From contig OZ242170.1 in NCBI GenBank assembly GCA_965205545.1, forward strand, positions 620,001-684,000: a DNA stretch of 64,000 nucleotides. Reading direction: 5' to 3'. The stretch is from Bin55 sp965205545 (lineage in GTDB: Bacteria; Pseudomonadota; Gammaproteobacteria; Pseudomonadales; Azotimanducaceae). Under the pieces are notes generated by a model. The model searched no databases, was not told the DNA's origin, and was given only the letters and a program-made list of their open reading frames with translations. The translations under genes and the position numbers were made by a program. Below, piece after piece: positions 52,321 to 60,699 of the stretch (position 1 is the stretch's first letter; each line of letters begins with the position of its first letter).

Positions 52321-52743
52321 CTACTGCACCGGCAACCGAATAGTCAGAACTGGCTCACCATTGTCTCCTGCATGTGCAAGCACTTGCAGAAGTACGGAAT
52401 GAGTCTTTTGCGACTTGCCGTCCCTCGGCACCCGATCTACGCGAAATCGCATTCGATCGTTAGAGGGATTGCGCATACGCACAAAGTCAGCGCATTTGCT
52501 GACAATAGCATAAAGTCGAGAATATTCGGTTTGCGGGACCTGACGTTCGCTGTCGTCGTCAGTCCACGCAACTGAGTCGTTCCAAGCGGCTTTGGTCAAT
52601 GCGACCGGCCACCGAAAACCGACCTGTCGGGACATGTCGCCAATGTCGAACAATTCGCCATCGGCAATCGCAACAGCACGTGAACCCGTATAACCGGGGT
52701 CGACAGCCTGTTGCTCAGGGTTGTCGTTAAAGAAGTCTGTCAT
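52321..52743 (-). CDS. DUF6573-like element protein
   Basis: About 140 residues from ATG 52743, chosen for GGAGAAAG upstream rather than the ATG 12 bp earlier. AIADGELFDIGDMSRQVGFRWPVALTKAAWNDSVAW is characteristic of a small family found on plasmids, phages and conjugative elements. The C-terminus is beta-rich (VLLQVLAHAGD, PVLTIRLPVQ). Function unknown. It is followed at once by the IS. Confidence 0.65.
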   Translation of the reverse strand: MTDFFNDNPEQQAVDPGYTGSRAVAIADGELFDIGDMSRQVGFRWPVALTKAAWNDSVAWTDDDSERQVPQTEYSRLYAIVSKCADFVRMRNPSNDRMRFRVDRVPRDGKSQKTHSVLLQVLAHAGDNGEPVLTIRLPVQ

Positions 52744-52869
52744 GACTTTCTCCATGTCAGAAAAGGCCAGGCAGACCTCTAACCCGACGGGAAGTGGTAC
52801 TTCCCGGCCGGGATGAGAAATTGAGAGCTAAGTGTCGGTACTTCAATCCAACCTGCTGCAAGGAGTAGG

Positions 52870-53271
52870 TTAGGCTGCGTCTTCGATTTCTGTCACTGCT
52901 ACGCCGTTCACGCGAGCCCAGTCGATTCCAACTAGTCTCGCCTTGAGATTCACCCCAGTTTGGCCCTCTTTCGAGCCATGCCTGTAGGTGAACGTCTCGG
53001 CATAGAGATCGTTCAGTCGAAACCGAACCAGCACTTTGTCGCCCTGCTCCACATGTGGTGCAAGTTGACGGATGTAGGCATTGGTTGATCGACCTGAAAC
53101 GCGACAGTCCACGTAGGTGTAGCGAACGCTCTCGTCTAAGCCCCGGAGGGCGGATAGAGTCACTGCCAGAAACGGTAGTCCAGCCGCGGGCTCGATTTCT
53201 CGAATACGGCTGATGTAACCGACTCCGGTTGTAAGCAATGCGAAGTTTCTCGCATTCCCAATGGTGGCCAT
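52870..53271 (-). CDS. STY4534-family ICE protein (DUF3577)
   Basis: About 133 residues from ATG 53271, which has a strong AGGAGG site; a 147-bp upstream extension looks noncoding. ARNFALLTTGVGYISRIREIEPAAGLPFLAVTLSALRG, RYTYVDCRVSG and LVRFRLNDLYAETFTY match the DUF3577 family, linked to ICE replication and maintenance and usually found next to a single-strand-binding protein gene. Its body resembles an OB fold. Confidence 0.85.
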   Translation of the reverse strand: MATIGNARNFALLTTGVGYISRIREIEPAAGLPFLAVTLSALRGLDESVRYTYVDCRVSGRSTNAYIRQLAPHVEQGDKVLVRFRLNDLYAETFTYRHGSKEGQTGVNLKARLVGIDWARVNGVAVTEIEDAA

Positions 53272-53479
53272 CACACTTCCTCCTGGATAGTGAGTAGAGA
53301 ATCTTCGACATCCTGTCGAAGGGTTGAAGGTTATGCAAACTCGATTGCGGCAAGTCTGCACGTTCTTGTAGGGTCGAATGGAAGTCCCGTAGGACTTCCA
53401 TCTGTGCATCGATTTCACGACCCGACGACGCCTCTACCACTGAAACGCAGTGGTCACGCATTTTTTTTGATTGCCGAAT

Positions 53480-54247
53480 TCAAAGGTCAAAACCTTCCAT
53501 TCCGTTCTCAATCTCGAAAACTGGAGGCACAGATTCCTCTTTTCCCAAAACGATCGGAGGTGCAAATGCCGCTCTGCGACTCCCCTTCAATACGTCGATT
53601 GGAATTTGCCCCATGAACCGTTGAGCTGTTTCTCCTTTGGCTTGCCAAGAAGTGCGGTCCTCACGGTCTATGCCGAGATGTCGAAATCTCCCAGGAATGT
53701 TGAACACTCCACGAATTCTTGACGCCACACTGTGGATATTCGAAACGCAGTGTTGTCGCGTCAGGCTTCCAACGTGACGAGCAGTCAGCGAATCGCAAGC
53801 AAAAGCGTCGAATTGTGCAAGCATTTGTGCTGCCTTGTACGCGTAGGGCGACGCGAACTGCAATTTGATGCGAAATGGTTCACGCATTTGGGCTGGAACC
53901 GCAACAAACGCCCCGTTCTGATCGGCCAAATGTCGAAGTGCGTCTCGTTCGTGCTTAATGCGGGAATCGACAGCAGCAATTGCGTCATGGATCTTTATCA
54001 ACCACCAATCCGCGAACGGATCATTTGCTGCAGCTGCGTGCCAAATGACTCTTAGACGATCAGCAAAAACGATCAATCCGACAATGGGCGGCTTCCCCTT
54101 TACGTCGCGTCCCCGTACAAGCAGCTGTGCATAACGAGTTTGAAGAGTCAGCCAAACATCGCTTCTCAATGGTTGCTGATGGTGTGGCGCATTCGATTCC
54201 GACCGTGCACCGGGGTGCACCGAATCGCGTAGCTGTAGTGAAACCAA
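53480..54247 (-). CDS. ICE protein PFL_4669 family (TIGR03761)
   Basis: 255 residues. LRSDVWLTLQTRYAQLLVRGRD, ADRLRVIWHAAAANDPFADWWLIKIHDAI and FRIKLQFASPYAYKAAQMLAQFD match TIGR03761, a core gene of PFGI-1-type elements. Role in the element is unknown. Two LexA-like half sites lie 38-63 bp upstream. ICE order (PFL_4669 then DUF3577) is kept. Confidence 0.87.
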   Translation of the reverse strand: MVSLQLRDSVHPGARSESNAPHHQQPLRSDVWLTLQTRYAQLLVRGRDVKGKPPIVGLIVFADRLRVIWHAAAANDPFADWWLIKIHDAIAAVDSRIKHERDALRHLADQNGAFVAVPAQMREPFRIKLQFASPYAYKAAQMLAQFDAFACDSLTARHVGSLTRQHCVSNIHSVASRIRGVFNIPGRFRHLGIDREDRTSWQAKGETAQRFMGQIPIDVLKGSRRAAFAPPIVLGKEESVPPVFEIENGMEGFDL

Positions 54248-54284
54248 AAATTCCTATCTTGTTGGTGTATTAAAAACGTGGCTA

Positions 54285-54310
54285 TTTATACAGTGTATAT
54301 TTATACAGTA
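54285..54310 (-). promoter_or_regulatory. LexA-like operator upstream of the PFL_4669 gene
   Basis: Read on the minus strand: TACTGTATAAATATACACTG, close to the LexA consensus (CTGT-N8-ACAG) with one changed base in the right half. On the plus strand it shows as a direct repeat, tttatacagt at 54285 and 54300, 15 bp apart. Confidence 0.45.
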
Positions 54311-54518
54311 TTTAGAAAATCAAATCAACAGTTGTCTTGATTTCTCCGCTGTCTTCTGTGTATGGGTTCGCAATGCGTCTTGCATGCAGAGGTTTTGGCG
54401 CTCTATAAAAGACAAGTCTCAATCGACCAACATCCATCGGTTAAACGGCTACTCTACATAGCACCAAACAATTGAATAGAATGGATTTTCGCCTCGTCAA
54501 CCTATCCGGACCATATCG

Positions 54519-55244
54519 ATGGACAAACTCTGGCGCATCTTGTACTCGCCTCGACGGGTGTACGACGAGCTATCCACAAATGTTCAGGTTGGATTGCCAC
54601 TGATGACGATCCTCGGTGTAGTCGCAATTTCGACATTGGCAATCGCATTTCTCGCTCCCACCCCTCCTCTCTCTAGCTACGATTTAGATCCGCAACGCAT
54701 GCAGTTGGGTCTTGTAGCGAATGAAGCAAATCTTGAATATGCAAAAAGTCAGCGAGATCGCGAACCACGCGAAGCGATTATTGACTCTCCAAGCATTCCA
54801 GCTGGGATTCGTGTTTCCGCAGCTCCCTGGGAACCGCTAACACAACCACTAATCTATTTTCTGTGTTTTGTTTGGGCGGGAACGTGCTTTCTTATCGTTG
54901 GTCGGGCGGCGGGATCCGGCTTCTCGTGGAGGCAATGGTTTGGTTTTGTGTGGTGGGCTCAAATTCCTCTAATCTTCGGCGCAGTCGCGGACGTGACGTT
55001 GGCTGCATTTGGACTCGACAGACCAATATTTCCTACGATTTCTATCGGGGAACTAGCCATTTACGGAACTACTACGACAATCTGGTTCTGGTGGTCATTC
55101 ATAATCGAAGTTCAGGGACTGAAGAGTTGGACGTCCAAAGGGATCGGTGCATGCATTGGATTAGCCCTTCTTGCAAACCTCTTGATTGCCATTCCCATAT
55201 TTCTAGTGCTGACAGTAGTCTCTTCGATTGTGTCTTCAATGTGA
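54519..55244 (+). CDS. Yip1-family membrane protein, copy 1
   Basis: 241 residues beginning MDKLWRILYSPRRVYDEL, with helices at about 27-48, 110-130, 140-160, 180-200 and 215-238. A cytoplasmic or periplasmic insert (about 50-105) is absent from the other copies. Shared motifs are SWRQWFGFVWWAQIPLI and GLKSWTSKGIGACIGLALL. These match bacterial Yip1-domain proteins of unknown function. It is the first of three repeats of this gene within the conjugative-element region, between PFL_4669 and ParB, where they look like cargo. Confidence 0.75.
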   Translation: MDKLWRILYSPRRVYDELSTNVQVGLPLMTILGVVAISTLAIAFLAPTPPLSSYDLDPQRMQLGLVANEANLEYAKSQRDREPREAIIDSPSIPAGIRVSAAPWEPLTQPLIYFLCFVWAGTCFLIVGRAAGSGFSWRQWFGFVWWAQIPLIFGAVADVTLAAFGLDRPIFPTISIGELAIYGTTTTIWFWWSFIIEVQGLKSWTSKGIGACIGLALLANLLIAIPIFLVLTVVSSIVSSM

Positions 55245-55415
55245 GTCAAATTGAGCCCATGGTCCACAACTCAAGAAGTGACCGACACGATTGTCGCCTT
55301 TGAGCAAGTAGTTTTTCATTGCTCTCACAGACAATCCAATTTTTTGACAACCCATCTACTCTATGCATCATAGAGTCTCGCAATGGCTCGGGCGTACCTT
55401 ATTCAAACAGTATCG

Positions 55416-55643
55416 TCAATGAGCCAGCGCATTTCTAAGCTCTTGGGCTTGGTGCTCAAGTACCGCTTGGACTTGCTGCGATTCTACTCCAGGAAACCAT
55501 TTGACGAATTCATCGATAGTGGCTCCAGCTGCGAGGTTTTCATATAACGCCGAGAGTGGAATCCGTGTTCCCGTAAACACCCATGCTCCACTGACGTTGC
55601 CTGGTATTCGTTCTACTGCAGTGCAGGATTCCCAGATTGACAT
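55416..55643 (-). CDS. DUF433 antitoxin-like protein (orphan)
   Basis: About 75 residues from ATG 55643 (GGAGG 9 bases upstream). ERIPGNVSGAWVFTGTRIPLSALYENLAAGATIDEFVKWFPGV is a complete DUF433 winged-helix-like domain, usually the antitoxin of a pair with a DUF5615/PIN toxin gene just downstream. No toxin frame follows (55245-55415 is empty), so it is an orphan. Confidence 0.8.
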   Translation of the reverse strand: MSIWESCTAVERIPGNVSGAWVFTGTRIPLSALYENLAAGATIDEFVKWFPGVESQQVQAVLEHQAQELRNALAH

Positions 55644-55907
55644 TTCAATTGCCTCCAATGGACAAGTGTTGTATGTTTTGGTCGGTCTCAGACATATGGC
55701 ATTGAGACAGCACCGTCGCAATTGAGTTTAAGCCGGTAAAGTTGAACTGTAGCAGGGGACCATACCGTTAGAGAATTCTCTTGGACCAAGCAGACCCAGA
55801 GGAACGTGTAGCACCCAAAATCACGTTCAACAAGAGAGCGCCTGCAAGTGTCAATTCTTGGATATGATAGGTCGAAGACAAAGCTTGAATATCTTTCGAC
55901 TTCCACT

Positions 55908-56471
55908 ATGGAAAAGCTCTGGCGAATCTTGTACTCCCCTCGAGGCGTATTCGATGAATTAAACATTGATACACAAACCTCCATCCCATTGGTTGCCGTC
56001 TTGGCAACTGTTGCATTGTCTAGTCTTATTCAGTCGAATCCTGTGTCAATGATCACCAATCCACTTGGATGGCTAATAGCCATCGCTGGTATAGGGACGG
56101 GGTTTTTTATTGTCGGCAAAATCTGCGGGACCCACCATAGTTGGACACAGTGGTTTGGTTTTGCATCGTGGATCCACGTTCCTCTAATACTGTCAATGGC
56201 ACTGGATGCGTTGCTGGCGGTGTTGAATGTCGAATGGCCAAGATTCGAATTGTTTACGCGCGGCGAATTGAGATCCGGCATCGAACTTGGTTTTCCATTC
56301 TGGCTATGGATCTACGTAATTTCAGTTCTGGGACTAAGAAGCTGGACGTCTAAAGGAACCGGGGCGTGCATTGGGTTTGCGTTGCTTCCTCCTATATTGC
56401 TGGCACTTCCCCTATTCATGGTTTTTTATGCACTGTATGCTGCATTCTCTGCGTTGGCGTCTCTAATTTAG
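55908..56471 (+). CDS. Yip1-family membrane protein, copy 2
   Basis: About 187 residues from MEKLWRILYSPRGVFDEL (ATG 55908, chosen by alignment with copies 1 and 3; a frame start at 55848 is longer). It has IGTGFFIVGKICGTHHSWTQWFGFASWIHVPLI and LGLRSWTSKGTGACIGFALLPP. Five helices. Nearly the same as the broken copy 3 in its motifs, but lacks the insert of copy 1. Function unknown. Confidence 0.75.
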   Translation: MEKLWRILYSPRGVFDELNIDTQTSIPLVAVLATVALSSLIQSNPVSMITNPLGWLIAIAGIGTGFFIVGKICGTHHSWTQWFGFASWIHVPLILSMALDALLAVLNVEWPRFELFTRGELRSGIELGFPFWLWIYVISVLGLRSWTSKGTGACIGFALLPPILLALPLFMVFYALYAAFSALASLI

Positions 56472-56584
56472 ATAGAAGAAGGCACATCGCCACAATAGAT
56501 TTGACCCCGCGAGCAGCCAAGCCAAATGAAGTCGTGTTAGCGTAGCCCTCCCATGAATCTAACCCTGTCAGCAGAAAGCCCGCC

Positions 56585-56767
56585 TCATGGCTGAGTTGCT
56601 TTAGTGATTACACGGTAGTTTGGGATATAGGTCAGGTTTGGAGGTGCAATCCAAGCCCACTGCGAGACCTGTTTACATGCAATAAAGGAACAGCTCACAG
56701 TTCCATTACGGTGAATTACTCTAAATCCTCTCGTTCCACCCAACGTCCCGCCCAGTCTGGGACCCAT
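56585..56767 (-). CDS. Small beta-rich protein, copy A of a pair between Yip1 genes
   Basis: About 60 residues from a possible ATG 56767. LGGTRGFRVIHRNGTVSCSF, ACKQVSQWAWIAPP and YIPNYRVITKATQP resemble the frameshifted stretch at 57545-57736. The repeated sequence on the same strand after successive Yip1 copies suggests a real small gene rather than chance, but its start is unsure and part of the longer frame overlaps the Yip1 pseudogene. Confidence 0.4.
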   Translation of the reverse strand: MGPRLGGTLGGTRGFRVIHRNGTVSCSFIACKQVSQWAWIAPPNLTYIPNYRVITKATQP

Positions 56768-56863
56768 TCTTATGCAGCCCCCTGTCCTTGAAGTGCCATC
56801 GGATAGCCATTCTTGAGTATGATGAGTGCAACACTGAGCTTGGACAGCGTTCGACTCCCAACT

Positions 56864-57440
56864 ATGGACAAACTCTGGCGAATCCTCTACTCCCCGCGAA
56901 GCGTGTTCGATGAATTGAACACCAACACGCAAATTGCCATTCCTCTAATTGCAGTGCTAGGAACAATTGCACTTTGCACGTTCGTTCTTCATGACAATCC
57001 TTTTTCAGCTGATCACTTCGCCGCTTGGATGGCTCATTTAGGCATGGCTCGTCATAGGCACCGGGCTCTTCATCGTTGGCAAGATTTGTAAGTCTGCACA
57101 CAGTTGGTCCCAATGGTTTGGCTTTGCATCGTGGATGCTAGTGCCACTAATACTAGTAACCGTGTTGGAACATGTGCTTGACTCTACTAAACTGTGGAGT
57201 TCAATGAAAATTCACCTGTGTACATATCAACGAGTATAGGCTTCGGCATCGGAACGTCATTCGATGGTGGGTTTGGTCCTACGTAGATTTCAATTCAGGG
57301 ATTGAGAAGCTGGACGTCTAAGGGAACCGGTGCATGCATTGGGCTGGCATTTGTGCCACATGCATTGCTGGTTTTTCCCTTATTCTTGATATTCGTAATG
57401 ATTAATGCATTTCTCTTTGGGGCAGCGTCTCAAATGTAGT
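56864..57440 (+). pseudogene. Yip1-family gene, copy 3, broken by frameshifts
   Basis: Starts MDKLWRILYSPRSVFDELN (ATG 56864), then leaves frame near 57040. The next frame continues IGTGLFIVGKICKSAHSWSQ, WFGFASWMLVPLILVTVLEH, before another break near 57190. The end (RSWTSKGTGACIGLAFVPH, LFLIFVMINAF) is in a further segment up to a stop at about 57440. Several breaks make sequencing error unlikely, so it is a dead copy of copy 2. Confidence 0.8.
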
Positions 57441-57544
57441 CAGTGGCACATATTGCCACCAAATTGCCGTAGCTGTCGAGAGCTCCCGAACGCTGTTCGA
57501 CTATCGAAGCTTCCAACGGAAACTCCTCCCGTGTGAAGCTCACT

Positions 57545-57736
57545 TTACGCAATTGCTCTGGTCATGATTACACTGTAAATCAATGGTATAGGATCACGTT
57601 TAAAAGTGTAGATCAAGTCGGTTGCCAGACCTTCTTGCTCCGTAACAAACGAACTAGATCCCACAGTTCCATAAACGTGTACCAGTTGTGATCCTCTAGT
57701 TCCACCCAAAGGCCCGCACTTACTTGCCTGGAACCA
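57545..57736 (-). pseudogene. Small beta-rich protein, copy B (degraded start)
   Basis: The minus strand reads WFQASKCGPLGGTRGSQLV, then VYGTVGSSSFVTEQEGLATD, then IYTFKRDPIPLIYSVIMTRA before a stop at 57545-57547. It aligns with copy A (PRLGGTRGFRVIHRNGTVSC). No in-frame start is apparent. It follows Yip1 copy 3 as copy A follows copy 2. Confidence 0.4.
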
Positions 57737-57831
57737 TTTGTCGATACTGGCTCACTTGTAGGGACGCCGCTCTTTGACCTCCGAGTCAATAGCCGACCCC
57801 CCAAGGCTTGCTACTTGACCCGAAGAATCCG

Positions 57832-59022
57832 TTATTTCGGAAAACGCATCCAAGTATGCAAGTGTTTCCTGCTGTAAAGGCTCCAATTCCGTGAAGTGCC
57901 TCCATCCAATCTGAATCCGCACCCTGTGGTCGATTTCGTAATACAAGCATCATCGATAGACAATCCTTGACAGAGCTTTAACGCTAGTTTGTACGAGCTA
58001 TTTCTTAGGTGACGCACTTTGGACGAAGTTAGTTCGAAGGCATCAACGGAGATTGGCAACTCTGACTTTGATGCGAAACCGGTAGTGGCATCGCCTCTCT
58101 CCCTATCGGATTCTTCCCAATCCTTGTACTGACTGTTCGGAGCGTGGCCGAGCTCAACTCTGGGTAAGTCTGTTTCCGTAGTAACTCCGTTTTGCGGGAG
58201 CTCATATTCGACGCCAGTCCTTTCGATTTGCGCGGAATCTGATAGTCGCCGTACATGTTCGTTGAGCTGACTCGATACGTTTTGGTCGACCTGCGTTAGA
58301 AAAATGTCAAATTCCCAAATGGAGCGATCGGTCATAGCCAAGGCGCGGTCAAACATTGCCGTGAACTCGTGACCCGGTATACCTTTTCTACAGACTTGCT
58401 CGTTCATCCTGTTCTCAAGCTCGCGAACCTGACGCACATCGGCCAACCCCAATTGTTCGAGCAGTTCGTCTGCCAGATGTGGCGTCAATCTTTGCACTAG
58501 GTAAACCATATAGCTGTAGGCTGCTTGGCTTATTGGATACCCATTTTCACTGAGCATTGCGACAGCATCGCGTTGTGAGATCTCCCTTCCCTTCGCTTTG
58601 TGCCCATGGGTCTCTACGATGTGAGTTAGGCTCCGTGCGCGATCAAGAAAGCTACGGTTTATTCGTACATCGTTAGTGATGATGTGTGCAAGACAAGCTT
58701 GGAATATTCCAGGCCATTCGGCGATCAGACAGGGAACTCGAGAGAAACGTTCATCTTCAGTTTCGGACCTAAGCTGATGTAGTGCTCGTAGACGCGAATT
58801 GCCGCCTGCAATCAGCGTGTATTTGCAATCGTTTGGACGTGTGGCTATCACAAACGGATCTTGGAGGCCGATGCTCTTTATTGACAAATAGAGTGTCTCG
58901 TCTGTTGTGGACTCAAATCCATTTGGTTTGTAGGGCAGTGGCTCAAGATCATCGATGGCGATCATTTGCTCTGCCTTGCAGCGGAATTGCCACAGACCGT
59001 TGTCAGGTGTAGATGTTTGCAT
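57832..59022 (-). CDS. ICE ParB-family partition protein (PFGI-1 class, TIGR03764)
   Basis: 396 residues. ParB domain at about 15-130: IAIDDLEPLPYKPNGFEST, LYLSIKSIGLQDPFVIATRP, YTLIAGGNSRLRALHQL. A helical DNA-binding middle follows (ISQRDAVAMLSENGYPIS). The C-terminus ends abruptly after GCGFRLDGG. The next frame (57752-57946) carries FTELEPLQQETLAYLDAFSE, which looks like a lost tail, so a frameshift near 57900 may truncate it; family members are usually longer. No ParA partner is adjacent. A LexA-like site lies about 50-70 bp upstream. Confidence 0.8.
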   Translation of the reverse strand: MQTSTPDNGLWQFRCKAEQMIAIDDLEPLPYKPNGFESTTDETLYLSIKSIGLQDPFVIATRPNDCKYTLIAGGNSRLRALHQLRSETEDERFSRVPCLIAEWPGIFQACLAHIITNDVRINRSFLDRARSLTHIVETHGHKAKGREISQRDAVAMLSENGYPISQAAYSYMVYLVQRLTPHLADELLEQLGLADVRQVRELENRMNEQVCRKGIPGHEFTAMFDRALAMTDRSIWEFDIFLTQVDQNVSSQLNEHVRRLSDSAQIERTGVEYELPQNGVTTETDLPRVELGHAPNSQYKDWEESDRERGDATTGFASKSELPISVDAFELTSSKVRHLRNSSYKLALKLCQGLSIDDACITKSTTGCGFRLDGGTSRNWSLYSRKHLHTWMRFPK

Positions 59023-59064
59023 CGAGAACTAGTCGATCCAATAGTCTCGTGTATGGTTCAACTT

Positions 59065-59088
59065 AATATTATACAAATATACAGTACT
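59065..59088 (-). promoter_or_regulatory. LexA-like site upstream of the ParB gene
   Basis: On the minus strand: AGTACTGTATATTTGTATAA, with a good left half (TACTGTA) and weak right half. It resembles the sites before the PFL_4669 and DUF2857 genes. Confidence 0.4.
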
Positions 59089-59318
59089 TGGCATAGAAAC
59101 CAAATGATGGCACGTTGAATTACCCCCGAATCTTGTCAATTCTTCTTGTCGTCGTGGACGTGATTTGGGTGTAGATTGGGATCGAATCTCTAGAGGCGGC
59201 AATGGGGAATTGGCAAAGTCGATTGATTCAACTAACGTTCTCGGTTGTATTGCCCTGACAAACAAACTATTCTGTCAACCCTAACTATCCCGACAATCGC
59301 ATTAAGGGGAATCGACAG

Positions 59319-60500
59319 GTGGATGAGTCTGAACGAATTCGTATCTTGGATGTTCTCACGGACCATATTGCGAACGACACCACGGCGGATGCCGGTGGCA
59401 TCATGCGGGCTCCAATAACGGATTTCACGTGTCCGGATCTTCTCGAGCAAGAGTACGAAGTATTCTTTCGCAACACCCCTCTATGTATGGGGCTGTCCTC
59501 CGAACTGCCGAAACCAAACACCTACTGGTCCGATAATGCATCAGGCGTGCCGATTCTCATGGTCAGAGACGGCGACGGCAAATTCCAGGCGTATGCGAAC
59601 GCATGTAGACATCGAGGCAGCCTTGTGGTGCCTGAGGGACGTGGTACGAAACTTAGGTTTACTTGTCCCTTCCACGCTTGGACCTATGGTATCGACGGAA
59701 GATTGCTTTCTGTCAATAAAAGCAATCACTTTGGGGATGTCTCGACCTTGGATTTGGGACTCATCAAATTGCCTTGCGCGGAATTGCATGGAACTCTATG
59801 GGTGCGACCGACACCTGGTGAGCCGATTGACGAAAACGAGTGTCTTGCAGGGCTTCAGCGCGATCTCATGCACTGGAATTTCCCGGAATATGCAGCCGCG
59901 GGCACGCAAATCATCGATGCGAGAATGAATTGGAAGATTGGCGTAGATTCCTATGGCGAGATCTACCACCTAAACGTCCTGCACACCAAGACATTGGACA
60001 AGGAGGTTGTGGGAAATGCACAAACCTTCCACAGCTTTGAGAAGAACCTTCGCATGGTTATCGCCAATGAAAAGCTGAACTTGATGAGAATGCTGATGCC
60101 AATCCGTGAGAAATGGCCTTACAAGCAGATCACCTACACGGTGTATTTCTTCTATCCAAACGTCATCATGATGGTGGATGCGTTTGGCGTGGATTTCTTG
60201 CGCATCTTTCCGCTTGACCACTCTCCCTCGAAGTCTCGGACGATGCATACCTGGTACATCGACCCCAAGGTGCAGAAGTACTTTGACGATCATGAAGCCG
60301 CCCATTCGGACAGAATGAAGAGGTTTCGGGCTGTAGTCGAAAATGAAGACTATGCGATCGCCGAAGACATGCAGGTCAATGCGGAGCGTGGAACTCCTTC
60401 AGAGATCGTGCTAGGACGAAACGAGATAGCATTGCAGCACTTTCACAATGCCCACAGACTGGGTCTTGACCGCGAGTTGCTGCCGGTGGAAGACCTGTGA
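59319..60500 (+). CDS. Rieske aromatic-ring-hydroxylating oxygenase alpha subunit
   Basis: 393 residues from GTG 59319 with AAGGGG upstream. Rieske [2Fe-2S] ligands lie in NACRHRGSLVV and CPFHAWTYG (about residues 94-118). The mononuclear iron region is WKIGVDSYGEIYHLNVLHTKTL (about 208-230) with its two His. The enzyme inserts oxygen into a ring or demethylates, with electrons from a separate reductase not seen here. A single gene divergent from ParB and just outside the ICE remnant. Substrate unknown. Confidence 0.88.
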   Translation: MDESERIRILDVLTDHIANDTTADAGGIMRAPITDFTCPDLLEQEYEVFFRNTPLCMGLSSELPKPNTYWSDNASGVPILMVRDGDGKFQAYANACRHRGSLVVPEGRGTKLRFTCPFHAWTYGIDGRLLSVNKSNHFGDVSTLDLGLIKLPCAELHGTLWVRPTPGEPIDENECLAGLQRDLMHWNFPEYAAAGTQIIDARMNWKIGVDSYGEIYHLNVLHTKTLDKEVVGNAQTFHSFEKNLRMVIANEKLNLMRMLMPIREKWPYKQITYTVYFFYPNVIMMVDAFGVDFLRIFPLDHSPSKSRTMHTWYIDPKVQKYFDDHEAAHSDRMKRFRAVVENEDYAIAEDMQVNAERGTPSEIVLGRNEIALQHFHNAHRLGLDRELLPVEDL

Positions 60501-60699
60501 CCCAGACTAGCCCGATGGTGAATTTCGGCTAGAACCTAAAGTCGACCGATTTGCTTGCTAAATCGAACACCCAGTCGTCAACTTTTGCAACAAGGCAAAG
60601 CCTGGTTCGGGCTATTGAATTCTAAGACTCTTGCAGAATGCTGGCTGTTTTCGTGGAGTGGTCCCACCGTTTGTCGTCGAGTAGTCTACCGACGGTGCT

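Noticed and set aside
52757..53461. 234-residue minus-strand frame
   Set aside because: Overlaps the DUF3577 gene, which has a strong RBS and family motifs; this frame has no domain.
60508..60532. ctagcc/ggctag hairpin after the Rieske gene
   Set aside because: Only 6 bp and no T-tract, too weak to call a terminator.
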